The notes under the pieces are model-generated. The model had not been told where the DNA came from, searched no databases, and saw nothing but the letters and a program-made list of their open reading frames with translations. A stretch of 6,499 bases of DNA, from assembly GCA_035276605.1 (NCBI GenBank), contig DATELN010000149.1, forward strand, positions 1-6,499, read 5' to 3'. Each line of letters opens with the position of its first letter. The stretch's first letter is position 1. Below, one piece after another: positions 1 through 6,496 of the stretch. This DNA comes from GCA-003244245 sp035276605 (GTDB lineage Bacteria; Actinomycetota; Actinomycetes; Mycobacteriales; Pseudonocardiaceae). A program made the translations under genes and the position numbers.

Positions 1-35
1 GCATTCGGTGCTATAGCACCGAATGCCACTCACGA
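1..35. repeat. Dispersed perfect palindrome, left copy (truncated by window edge)
   Basis: Positions 1-26 are a perfect self-complementary sequence centred between 13 and 14 (arm GCATTCGGTGCTA). The outer arm continues to the right as CACTCACGA up to 35. The 35 bases are identical to 6464-6498, so this is a second copy of the repeat at the other end of the window; its left outer arm would lie outside. From the two copies the shared unit is 44 bp, beginning TCGTGAGTGGC and ending with the complement. No transposase gene or target duplication is visible. It could be a REP-like or MITE-like dispersed palindrome; the family is not identified. The end-to-end identity also fits an assembly that broke at a repeat. 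Confidence 0.85.
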
Positions 36-459
36 CCCCCTCGGGTTGAGCGTTGGGCCGCGCCCAGCGCAGCGTGCCGATGGGTATCCGCCGGGCCCTG
101 GCGGCCCGCGACCGCTGCTGCGCTTTCCCGGGTTTGACCGATTACCCGGATGGTGCGAGGCCCACCACGCCCAACACTGGATCGACGGCGGGGTGACGAG
201 CGTGGCGACGTGCTGCCTGCTGTGCCCCGCCCACCACCAAGTCCACCGGCAAGGCTGGAACATCACCATCAAGGGTGGCCACGCCGAAGTCCACCCACCC
301 CCGATCATTGACCCTCACCAACCCACTCCGACGCTGAACGAGATCAGCCATCACGTCCCCGTCGCGTCGACGCCCCGCGCGGTGCGAGCGCCGTACAATT
401 CAACGGCGCCGCATGGAGAAGATGCGCGGATACCGGCCAGTCTGGGGAGGTACCAGTAA
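36..459 (+). pseudogene. Degenerate C-terminal fragment of a 13E12/DUF222-type HNH endonuclease
   Basis: The frame starting at TTG 46 is open to TAA 457-459 and contains an HNH-like core (residues DRLPGWCEAHH, then QHWIDGG, then LLCPAHH, about 136-235), followed by an IIDPHQ segment near 305-320, which is how DUF222-associated HNH proteins end. The bases between about 53 and 132 make sense only in the next frame, where they read LGRAQR, then IRRALAARDRCCAFPG, the usual lead-in to this HNH domain. An extra G near 55-57 and a lost base near 134-135 therefore shift the frame out and back. The second shift removes a conserved Cys (CAFPGCDR expected). The Asn of the HNH signature appears to be replaced in TSVATCC, and one residue seems missing before the VH motif. 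The N-terminal DUF222 part is absent: the palindrome at 1-35 abuts the remnant. Homology fades after about 345, and the rest of the frame to 459 looks like chance coding. A sequencing error could explain one shift, but not the whole set of defects. Confidence 0.7.
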
Positions 460-554
460 TGAGAACTCGCCAGAGTCAGATAAGGCTGACATACCCCTAA
501 CACGCTTCTAGGCGTGGGAGTGGGTGCGTGCGCTCCCCGGCGAGGAGGTAGGTC
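460..554 (+). promoter_or_regulatory. Leader of the APC permease gene with strong Shine-Dalgarno
   Basis: This noncoding stretch precedes the permease. AGGAGG at 543-548 lies 6 nt before the GTG at 555 and fixes that start. A possible -35 box is CTGACA (486-491), with a weak -10 candidate about 17 bp downstream near 509-514, so promoter support is poor. Two small potential hairpins lie in the leader: CACGC (501-505) with GCGTG (512-516), and GGGAG (516-520) with CTCCC (533-537). They share a base and are weak. The ribosome binding site is well supported; the other elements are tentative. Confidence 0.45.
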
Positions 555-2045
555 GTGAACCTCGGGCGAACCAAGAGCATCGAGCAGTCGATAGCGGACA
601 CCGAGGAGCCGGTCCACCAGCTCCGCAAGCGGCTCGGCCCGGTCCAGCTCACCCTCTTCGGGGTCGGTGTGATCATCGGCACCGGTATTTTCGTTCTCAC
701 CGGCAAGGCGGCCGGGGTCCAGGCGGGTCCGGCAGTCGCGCTGTCGTTCGTGTTCGCCGGTCTAGCCTGCGCGCTGGCCGCCCTGTGCTACGCGGAGTTC
801 GCGAGCACCGTGCCGGTGGCGGGCTCGGCCTACACCTTCTCCTACGCCAGTCTCGGCGAGTTCGTGGCCTGGATCATCGGCTGGGACCTCGTGCTCGAAC
901 TCGCCCTTGGTGCCAGCACGGTGGCCGTCGGCTGGTCGTCATATTTCGCCGACGTGATGAAATCGGCTGGCATCACCATTCCGGAATGGGCATATGGCGG
1001 TTCGCACAACGTCGTCGCGGCCGTCATTGTCCTTATCCTCACCGCGGTGATCTGCCTGGGCATCAAGATTTCCTCCCAGGTCAATATGGTGATCGTCGCG
1101 GTCAAGGTCGGCATCGTACTGTTCGTCATCATCGCCGGCTGCTTCTACATCAAGGCTAGCAACTACTCGCCGTTCATCCCGCCGACCGGCTCCCCGGCGG
1201 CTGGGGGCGCGCAAAGCACCCCGTCTCTGCTGCAGGACCTCGGTTTCTCCCCCGGTTCATTCGGTATCACGGGTATCTTCACCGGTGCCGCACTGGTGTT
1301 CTTCGCGTTTATCGGCTTTGACATCGTCGCGACCGCCGCGGAGGAGACCAAGAAACCGCAGCGGGATATGCCCATCGGCATCCTCGGCTCCCTGGGCATC
1401 TGCACCGCGCTGTACGTCGCCGTGTCGCTGGTGATCGCCGGAATGGTGAAATATACCGATATCAAGATCAATGCACCGCTGGCTGAGGCGTTTCGCTCGG
1501 TGGACCAGCCGGCGTTCGCAACCGTAATCTCGGTCGGAGCGTTGCTCGGCCTGACCACGGTGATGCTGATCCTCATGCTCGGGCAGAGCCGGGTTTTCTT
1601 CGCGATGAGCCGGGACCGGTTGCTACCGCCTGCGTTCGCCGCGGTCAGCCCACGGTTCGGCACGCCGGTCCGGACGTCGATCGCGACAGGTGTCGTCGTC
1701 GCGCTGCTCTCGACGTTTGTGCCACTCACCGAGCTTGCCGAGCTGGTGAACATCGGTACCCTGTTCGCGTTTCTGCTCGTCGCCCTCGGTGTCGTGGTAT
1801 TGCGCCGTACCCGTCCTGACCTGCCGCGGGCGTTTCGCTGCCCGGGCGTTCCCGCGGTCCCCATCCTCGCGGTGCTGGCGTCGTTCTATCTGATGCTCAA
1901 TCTGCCGGGCGCGACCTGGCTGCGATTCATCGTCTGGATGGTCATCGGGTTCGTCGTGTACTTCACCTACAGCGTCCGTCACAGCAGGCTAGTCACCGAT
2001 CCCAACTATTCCCGCGGTGCGCTGGCAACACGAAAAACCGGATAG
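555..2045 (+). CDS. APC-superfamily amino acid permease, CAT (YfnA/GkApcT-like) type
   Basis: This 496-residue integral membrane protein probably imports amino acids across the cytoplasmic membrane, driven by proton or other cation symport as in characterised relatives. It carries the APC hallmarks: IIGTGIFVLTG at residues 40-50 (unwound TM1 substrate site), CYAEFASTVPVAGSAY at 78-93 (TM2-TM3), GWDLVLELALG at 109-119, FFAFIGFDIVATAAEET at 249-265 (unwound TM6) followed by KKPQRDMPIGI, and GQSRVFFAMSRDRLLP at 343-358. About twelve hydrophobic segments fit the family fold. Overall it closely resembles the bacterial cationic amino acid transporter group; actual substrate specificity cannot be read from sequence. 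A 25-30 residue Ser/Pro/Gly-rich stretch (about 210-238) lies before TM6 and is absent from the shorter Geobacillus-type proteins. The GTG start is set by AGGAGG 6 nt upstream, and the N-terminus (MNLGRTKSIEQ) aligns with family starts. The last 40 bp overlap the convergent reductase gene; that hydrophilic tail (about 478-496) is not conserved. Confidence 0.93.
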   Translation: MNLGRTKSIEQSIADTEEPVHQLRKRLGPVQLTLFGVGVIIGTGIFVLTGKAAGVQAGPAVALSFVFAGLACALAALCYAEFASTVPVAGSAYTFSYASLGEFVAWIIGWDLVLELALGASTVAVGWSSYFADVMKSAGITIPEWAYGGSHNVVAAVIVLILTAVICLGIKISSQVNMVIVAVKVGIVLFVIIAGCFYIKASNYSPFIPPTGSPAAGGAQSTPSLLQDLGFSPGSFGITGIFTGAALVFFAFIGFDIVATAAEETKKPQRDMPIGILGSLGICTALYVAVSLVIAGMVKYTDIKINAPLAEAFRSVDQPAFATVISVGALLGLTTVMLILMLGQSRVFFAMSRDRLLPPAFAAVSPRFGTPVRTSIATGVVVALLSTFVPLTELAELVNIGTLFAFLLVALGVVVLRRTRPDLPRAFRCPGVPAVPILAVLASFYLMLNLPGATWLRFIVWMVIGFVVYFTYSVRHSRLVTDPNYSRGALATRKTG

Positions 2046-2461
2046 CCGGCGGCGATGCGCAGCAGTTGTTCATCGGTTGCCTCTGGTCCGATACCGGCAA
2101 AGAAGCTGCCGATCTCGAATTTCCAGCGCTGGAGGTAGGCGCGGAGCACGGCAGGCTTGTCCGCATCGGCCAGTTCGGCCGGGGTGAACCGTTCGATGCG
2201 GCGGCCGAGTCGTAACTCGCCCTCACCTGTGGCGCGCAGGTTGCGGACCCAGTGCGTGTGCCCGCGCGGTGCCACCAGGTAGCGCTCACCGCCATGGGTC
2301 AGGACGTTCACTGGCGTGGCGTGCCATTGCCCAGTCTTGCGACCGCGCACATACAGCATGCGGGCTCCCCACACGCTGACGCCGGACCGGGCGAGTAGGA
2401 CGACGGTCTGGTTGAGCAGCTTTGTCGCCCAACGGGGTTTGACGTATCTGGCATCCGCCAC
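2006..2461 (-). CDS. Nitroreductase-family deazaflavin (F420)-dependent oxidoreductase, Ddn-like
   Basis: This small protein (151 residues from GTG 2461; 153 if GTG 2467 is used) belongs to the Ddn/FDOR split beta-barrel family, which uses reduced F420 to reduce quinones, nitro compounds or other substrates. The family signature is visible: LYVRGRKTGQWHATPVN (about residues 36-52 from the 2461 start), then GGERYLVAPRG and HWVRNLRATGEGELRLG, ending in YPVFRV. Length matches the family (about 130-160). It lacks an obvious signal peptide or transmembrane segment. GTG 2467 has GAGG only one base upstream, whereas GTG 2461 has GGTGAGG with a 7-nt spacer, so 2461 is preferred. The TAG stop at 2006 lies 40 bp inside the convergent permease gene. 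The gene is divergent from a TetR regulator, and the shared intergenic region carries duplicated operator-like sites, suggesting that it is the regulator's target. The substrate is unknown, and cofactor use is inferred from family membership. Confidence 0.88.
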   Translation of the reverse strand: MADARYVKPRWATKLLNQTVVLLARSGVSVWGARMLYVRGRKTGQWHATPVNVLTHGGERYLVAPRGHTHWVRNLRATGEGELRLGRRIERFTPAELADADKPAVLRAYLQRWKFEIGSFFAGIGPEATDEQLLRIAAGYPVFRVASAPRE

Positions 2462-2468
2462 GACCACA

Positions 2469-2475
2469 CCTCACC
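2469..2475 (-). promoter_or_regulatory. Shine-Dalgarno deciding the reductase start
   Basis: On the minus strand this reads GGTGAGG, leaving 7 nt before GTG 2461 but only 1 nt before the longer GTG 2467. It therefore favours the shorter start. Confidence 0.6.
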
Positions 2476-2492
2476 AGCTAAGGGAGAGCACC

Positions 2493-2508
2493 GCTCTCGT
2501 TTGAGAGC
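2493..2508. promoter_or_regulatory. Operator-like site O1: GCTCTC-gttt-GAGAGC
   Basis: This is a perfect 6-bp inverted repeat with a 4-bp spacer. A further GAGAGC at 2484-2489 forms a second, overlapping inverted repeat with GCTCTC 2493-2498 (3-bp spacer). The site overlaps the expected transcription start of the reductase gene (-10 candidate at 2509-2514 on the minus strand). A degenerate second copy lies exactly 52 bp away at 2545-2560. It is probably bound by the adjacent TetR protein; that assignment is inferred from position and symmetry. Confidence 0.55.
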
Positions 2509-2537
2509 AGTGAACAGCACCGCGCCGCGATTGTCAA
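2509..2537 (-). promoter_or_regulatory. Candidate promoter of the Ddn-like reductase gene
   Basis: On the minus strand a perfect TTGACA (2537-2532) is followed after exactly 17 bp by TTCACT (2514-2509), a weak -10 that keeps T1, A4 and T6. The predicted start near 2502 falls in O1. It is supported by the -35 and the spacing; no experimental signal is visible. Confidence 0.4.
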
Positions 2538-2559
2538 GAGTGGTGCTCTCGTATCAGAT
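2531..2559 (+). promoter_or_regulatory. Candidate promoter of the TetR regulator gene
   Basis: TTGTCA (2531-2536) is a 5/6 -35 match. It is followed by TATCAG (2552-2557, 15 bp spacer) or TCAGAT (2554-2559, 17 bp spacer) as -10. O2 lies in the spacer and -10. The -35 overlaps the minus-strand TTGACA of the divergent promoter almost completely. The predicted transcript would have a leader of only about 15-20 nt with no visible Shine-Dalgarno. Confidence 0.35.
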
Positions 2560-2560
2560 C
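2545..2560. promoter_or_regulatory. Operator-like site O2: GCTCTC-gtat-CAGATC
   Basis: This site matches O1 at 13 of 16 positions and sits 52 bp from it, about five helical turns. The left half GCTCTC is perfect and the right half is degenerate. Upstream, AGAG at 2537-2540 mirrors AGAG at 2485-2488 in the same phase. It also pairs as part of a 9-bp inverted repeat: GGTGCTCTC (2542-2550) with GAGAGCACC (2484-2492). O2 covers the candidate -10 of the TetR gene, which would allow autorepression. Confidence 0.45.
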
Positions 2561-2583
2561 GTTGCTCTGTCACACTGGTCTTT

Positions 2584-3297
2584 ATGCACGTAGGCCGAAC
2601 CGCCCGGGAACGCGCGCGCGCCGAACTCACCCGCGAGATCAAGGACGAAGCGCGCCGGCAACTTGCCCAGTCCGGTTCCGACGGCCTGTCGTTGCGCGCC
2701 GTGGCGCGGCAGTTGGGCATGGTGTCCTCGGCTCTCTATCGCTACTTCCCTAACCGGGACCACCTGCTCACCGCGTTGATCGTCGACGCCTATAACGCCG
2801 TGGGTGTCGTCGCGGAGAACGCGAACGCGGCGGCGGCGCCGACGGACTTACGGGTCCGGTGGGGCAACGTGTGCCAAGCCGTTCGGGCTTGGGCGCGAGC
2901 TCATCCGCATGAATATGCCCTCGTCTACGGATCTCCGGTGCCCGGCTACCACGCTCCGGAGATCACTATCGTGCCCGCCGCCCGGGTCCCGCTGGTGCTG
3001 GTCGCGATAGTGCGGGACGCATGGGCCGGCGGCGCGCTGACCCTCGACCCCATGCAAGCCTCGTTCACGCCACTGCTCGCCCAGCAAATAGGGAACCTGG
3101 CCGCCACAGTCGCCCCCGAGCTGCCTCAAGACCTTCTCGTCCGTGCCCTGATCGCCTGGACGCAACTATTCGGAATGATCAGTTTTGAAGTGTTCGGCCA
3201 CCTCGTGGGCAGCGTCGACCCGAGCGACGAATTCTTCGTCCACGCCGTCGAACGGATGGCCGACTTCGTCGGCCTGCCACCCAGCAGTCAGGGCTGA
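2584..3297 (+). CDS. TetR-family transcriptional regulator with TetR_C_33-type (WHG) ligand domain
   Basis: This 237-residue protein is a probable cytoplasmic dimeric repressor. The N-terminal helix-turn-helix spans about residues 14-62: LTREIKDEARRQLAQ, then LSLRAVARQLGMVSSALYRYFPNRDHLLTALI, a standard TetR DNA-binding domain. The C-terminal part contains RAWARAHPHEYALVYGSPVPGYHAPE (about 100-125), the typical motif of the TetR_C_33 ligand-binding domain, and ends with FEVFGHLVG. ATG 2584 is chosen because the N-terminus fits the family. No Shine-Dalgarno precedes it (upstream bases CACTGGTCTTT), so initiation on a short or leaderless transcript is likely. It is divergent from the Ddn-like reductase gene across an intergenic region with two operator-like sites, suggesting that it represses itself and the reductase. 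The inducer is unknown. Its TGA (3295-3297) lies 10 bp inside the convergent kdpE. Confidence 0.9.
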   Translation: MHVGRTARERARAELTREIKDEARRQLAQSGSDGLSLRAVARQLGMVSSALYRYFPNRDHLLTALIVDAYNAVGVVAENANAAAAPTDLRVRWGNVCQAVRAWARAHPHEYALVYGSPVPGYHAPEITIVPAARVPLVLVAIVRDAWAGGALTLDPMQASFTPLLAQQIGNLAATVAPELPQDLLVRALIAWTQLFGMISFEVFGHLVGSVDPSDEFFVHAVERMADFVGLPPSSQG

Positions 3298-3968
3298 AAG
3301 CGGTAACCCATGCCGGGTTCGGTGACCAGGTGGCGGGGATGCGAGGCGTCGGGTTCGAGCTTGCGGCGCAGTTGGGCGAGGTAGACGCGCAAGTAGTGGG
3401 TTTCGGTGTGATAGCGCGGACCCCACACCTCGCTGAGTAGCTGGCGTTGGCTGACCAGCTTGCCCGGGTGGCGCACGAGAAGTTCGAGGATGCCCCACTC
3501 GGTGGGGGTCAGATGTACCACGGCGCCGTTGCGGGTCACCTGCTTGGCGGCCAGGTCAATAGCCAGCGCGCCGGCGTGCACGACGGGCTCACCTGCCCCC
3601 GGTTGCGTGGTCGCGCGGCGGACCGCGGCGCGCAGCCGGGCCAGCAGCTCATCCATGCCGAAGGGTTTGGTGACGTAGTCGTCGGCGCCGGCGTCGAGCG
3701 CCTCGACCTTGTCACCGGAGTCGGTACGCGCTGACAGCACGATGATGGGCGTGGTGCTCCAGCCGCGTAGCCTGGTGATCACCTCGGTGCCGTCCAGGTC
3801 GGGCAGCCCAAGGTCGAGCACGACGACCTCCGGGTGGCTGCGGGCTGCGACCTGCAGGGCGCAGCGCCCATCGAGCGCGGTCAGCACGGTGTAGCCACGC
3901 GCCGCGAGGTTGATCTTCAAGGCGCGCAGCAGATACGGGTCGTCGTCGACCACGAGTACCCGGGTCAC
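3288..3968 (-). CDS. kdpE: KdpE, OmpR-family response regulator of potassium uptake
   Basis: This 226-residue cytoplasmic regulator is phosphorylated by KdpD and in known systems activates transcription of the KdpFABC potassium pump. The receiver domain (residues 1-115) has the acidic pocket D8-D9, phosphoacceptor D52 in VVVLDLGLPDLDG, S79 in IIVLSAR, and K101 in DDYVTKPF. The winged-helix DNA-binding domain (about 128-226) has HLTPTEWGILELLVRHPGK, then LSEVWG, then THYLRVYLAQLRRKLEP, and ends GMGYRF, all typical of KdpE. Length is normal. It starts at GTG 3968, which overlaps the kdpD TGA as GTGA; with no clear Shine-Dalgarno, it is probably expressed by translational coupling to kdpD. The stop overlaps the 3' end of the convergent TetR gene. 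Confidence 0.95.
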   Translation of the reverse strand: MTRVLVVDDDPYLLRALKINLAARGYTVLTALDGRCALQVAARSHPEVVVLDLGLPDLDGTEVITRLRGWSTTPIIVLSARTDSGDKVEALDAGADDYVTKPFGMDELLARLRAAVRRATTQPGAGEPVVHAGALAIDLAAKQVTRNGAVVHLTPTEWGILELLVRHPGKLVSQRQLLSEVWGPRYHTETHYLRVYLAQLRRKLEPDASHPRHLVTEPGMGYRFQP

Positions 3969-6496
3969 GGGACGGTCGCGGGTGCGGTGGGCAGGGAGAT
4001 CGCCAGAGTCAGGCCGCCGCCCGGGGTGTCCTCGACAGTCAGGTAGCCGCCCATCGCGTCGGTGAACCCGTGGGCCACGCTGAGCCCGAGTCCGATGCCG
4101 CTGGTGGTGTCACGGTCGCCCATGCGCTGGAACGGCGTGAACATCCCAGCGGCTGATCCCGGCGGGATACCGGGTCCATGGTCGACCACTCGGAGTTCGA
4201 CGTGGTCGGCGTGGGCGCTGGCGCGGATCGCCACCGGCGACCCGCCGCCGTGGCGTAACGCGTTGTCGACGACGTTGGCGATGACCCGTTCCAGCAGCCC
4301 GGCATCGGCGAGCACATGCGGCAGCGACTCGTCGATCTCTACCTCGACCGCTCGTGGATGGGCGCCGTCGAGCCCGGACAGCGCGCGCAGCACCACCTCG
4401 TCATAGCCGACGGGCTGCAGCGCCGGAGTAATGGCACCGGTGGCCAGCCGGGACGAGTCGAGCAGGTTGTCCACCAGGGCGTGCAGCCGGTCGGTAGACT
4501 CCTCGACAGTGGCCAGCAGCTCGGCGGAGTCGCTTGCCGACAGCGTCAGCTCGGCGTCGCGCAGGCTGCCGATGGCGGCTTTGATCGACGCCAATGGCGT
4601 CCGCAAGTCGTGGCCGACGGCCGACAGCAAGGCGGTGCGTAGCGCCGCGGTGTGCTTCTGACGTTGCGCCTCGGCGGCTTCGGTGGCCATCCGCTGCTGA
4701 CGCAACGCGAGCAGCGCCTGCCCAGCGGCGGCTTCCAAAATGAGCTGGTCGGCTGCGGTCACGATGCGCCCGACCAGGGCGAGCCGGACATCATCGGTCA
4801 CGGTGATGCCGGCATCGGCTTTGTCGGGGCGCAGGCAGGGGTCGGGTCCGCAGGAGGCGGCCAGCTGCCACCGGCCGTCGTGGCGTTCCAGGAGAGCTAC
4901 CGAGGTGAGCGCGAAGTTCTCCCGGATCATGTCCAGCAGTCTCGGTAGCGGGTCCGGATCGCTGAGCACGGTACGGGCGTAGGACGCCAGCAGGGATGCC
5001 TCGGTGCGCGCCCGGGCGGCCTGCTCGGCTCGCCGGGCGGCGCGGTCCACCACCATGGCCACCAGTACCGCGACCAGCACCATCAACACCAGGGTGATTA
5101 CGTTCGACCGGTCGGCGATGGTCAGCGTGTGCAGCGGTGGGGTGAGAAAAAAGTTCAGCAGCAGCCCGCAGAGCACCGCGGCGAGCAGTGCCGGTCCCAA
5201 GCCACCGATCAGCGCCACGCTCACCACCGCGAGCAGGAACAGCACGACGTCGGTGGACAGCCCGAACAGGTGCGTCCCGCTCACTCCGATCGCGGTGGCC
5301 GCCGCTGGGAGCAGCACCCCACCGACCCAACCCAGGCGTTTGCGCCATCCCGGCAGCGCGCCCCGCAGGGTGGGTAGCCGCAACCCACTGCCGGCCTGTT
5401 CGTGGGTCACCAGGTGCACGTCGATCGGTCCAGATCGCTGCACGACGGTGGCGCCGATGCCCTGGCTGAACAGTCGGGCCAGCCGGGAGCGCCGGGAGGT
5501 ACCCAGAACCAGCTGGGTGGCGTTGACGCCGCGGGCGAAGTCCAGCAGCGCGGTGGGGATGTCGTCGCCGACCACGGTGTGGAAAGTGGCGCCGATTCCC
5601 TCGGCCAGCGCGCGGCAGCGGGCCAGCGCGGTCGGATGGGCACTGGCCAGGCCGTCACCGCGCAGGATGTGCAGCACGAGCAGCTCCGCACCGATGCGGG
5701 CGGCGATCCGCCGGGCCCGTCGCAGCAGAGTCTCGCTTTCCGGGCCACCGGTGATCGCCACCACCAGGCGTTCCCTGATCTCCCATCCGTCGGTGCCGTC
5801 CTGCTCGCTGCGGTAGCGGTGCAGCGCCACGTCGACCTGGTTGGCCAGCCACAGCAGGGCCAGCTCACGCAGTGCCGTGAGGATGGCCGGGCGGAAATAG
5901 TTGGCGAGCGCGGCGTCGATGGCTTCCGGCCGGTAGATGTTGCCGTGCGCCATCCGGCGTCGCAGCGCCTCCGGGGTGATGTCGACCAGCTCGATCTGGT
6001 CGGCTTGGCGCACCACCTCATCGGGCACAGTGTCCTGCTGGGCGACACCGGTGATTCGCTCTATCACGTCCTGCAGGGACTCCAAATGCTGGATGTTCAC
6101 CGTGGACAGCACCGTGATCCCGGCGGCGAGCAGTTCCTCGACGTCCTGCCACCGCTTGGCGTGGCGGGCACCGGGGGCGTTGGTGTGCGCCAGGTCGTCG
6201 ACCACCACCACCGCTGGATTGCGGGCCAGCACCGCGGCGCCGTCCATCTCGGTGACCGCGCTGGTCAGGTGCTGGCGCGGCACGATCTCCAGTCCGTCGA
6301 GTAGCGCCTCGGTCCTGGGCCGGCCGTAGGTCTCGACAAACCCCACGACGACATCGGTGCCCCGCTCGGCACGCCGCCGGGCCTCACTGAGCGCCGCGTA
6401 GGTCTTGCCCACCCCCGGCGCGGCGCCCAGGTAGAGGCGCAAGGCGCCGCTACCTCGTGAGTGGCATTCGGTGCTATAGCACCGAATGCCACTCAC
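3965..6496 (-). CDS. kdpD: KdpD, potassium/turgor sensor histidine kinase (5' end uncertain, at window edge)
   Basis: This membrane sensor kinase partners KdpE. Residues below count from GTG 6496 (843 aa). The KdpD N-terminal domain has Walker A GAAPGVGKT (24-32) and Walker B VVVVDDLAHTN (96-106), with KRWQDVEELL and STVNIQHLESL as in all KdpDs. A UspA-like domain follows (about 243-365, GTSRRSR at 332-338). Four transmembrane segments (DUF4118) span about 388-485, followed by an Arg-rich juxtamembrane stretch (485-498). A GAF-like region covers about 500-600. HisKA has phosphoacceptor H629 in SAVGHDLRTPLASIK, and the HATPase has N-box NVVDNALRHG (741-750), DHGPGI (772-777) and GIGLGLS (800-806). 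Length is slightly under the usual 850-900, the difference being at the N-terminus. The first 14 or so codons are encoded by the palindrome at 6454-6499 and are not KdpD-like; conserved sequence begins at ALRLYLG. TTG 6442 with GAGG 10 nt upstream is an alternative start (825 aa). The frame is also open to the window edge, so the true start may lie outside. Confidence 0.93.
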   Translation of the reverse strand: MSGIRCYSTECHSRGSGALRLYLGAAPGVGKTYAALSEARRRAERGTDVVVGFVETYGRPRTEALLDGLEIVPRQHLTSAVTEMDGAAVLARNPAVVVVDDLAHTNAPGARHAKRWQDVEELLAAGITVLSTVNIQHLESLQDVIERITGVAQQDTVPDEVVRQADQIELVDITPEALRRRMAHGNIYRPEAIDAALANYFRPAILTALRELALLWLANQVDVALHRYRSEQDGTDGWEIRERLVVAITGGPESETLLRRARRIAARIGAELLVLHILRGDGLASAHPTALARCRALAEGIGATFHTVVGDDIPTALLDFARGVNATQLVLGTSRRSRLARLFSQGIGATVVQRSGPIDVHLVTHEQAGSGLRLPTLRGALPGWRKRLGWVGGVLLPAAATAIGVSGTHLFGLSTDVVLFLLAVVSVALIGGLGPALLAAVLCGLLLNFFLTPPLHTLTIADRSNVITLVLMVLVAVLVAMVVDRAARRAEQAARARTEASLLASYARTVLSDPDPLPRLLDMIRENFALTSVALLERHDGRWQLAASCGPDPCLRPDKADAGITVTDDVRLALVGRIVTAADQLILEAAAGQALLALRQQRMATEAAEAQRQKHTAALRTALLSAVGHDLRTPLASIKAAIGSLRDAELTLSASDSAELLATVEESTDRLHALVDNLLDSSRLATGAITPALQPVGYDEVVLRALSGLDGAHPRAVEVEIDESLPHVLADAGLLERVIANVVDNALRHGGGSPVAIRASAHADHVELRVVDHGPGIPPGSAAGMFTPFQRMGDRDTTSGIGLGLSVAHGFTDAMGGYLTVEDTPGGGLTLAISLPTAPATVP
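6440..6456 (-). promoter_or_regulatory. Alternative start region of kdpD: GAGG and TTG
   Basis: On the minus strand GAGG (6456-6453) precedes TTG 6442-6440 by 10 nt; translation from there gives MRLYLGAAPGVGKT, beginning where KdpD homology begins. The GAG of this ribosome binding site is the outer foot of the palindrome, so a hairpin in the mRNA would involve it. It competes with GTG 6496 inside the palindrome or with a start beyond the window. Confidence 0.35.

Noticed and set aside
1..35. CRISPR repeat
   Set aside because: There are only two copies, one at each edge; both are palindromic, with no regular spacers and no cas genes.
46..459. Intact 137-residue HNH endonuclease
   Set aside because: Conserved family sequence at 53-132 lies in a different frame, a conserved Cys and the HNH Asn appear lost, and the N-terminal domain is absent; it is better called a pseudogene.
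524..1159. 211-codon plus-strand frame overlapping the permease
   Set aside because: It is out of frame with the conserved permease sequence, is Arg/Gly-rich, and lacks a ribosome binding site at its start; the permease GTG has AGGAGG.
1163..1864. 233-codon open frame on the minus strand
   Set aside because: It is antisense to the conserved transmembrane core of the permease; its Thr/Ser/Asn-rich translation is that of a shadow frame.
5402..6304. 300-codon open frame on the plus strand
   Set aside because: It lies wholly antisense to well-conserved kdpD sequence, has a composition typical of shadow frames in GC-rich DNA, and shows no recognisable domain.
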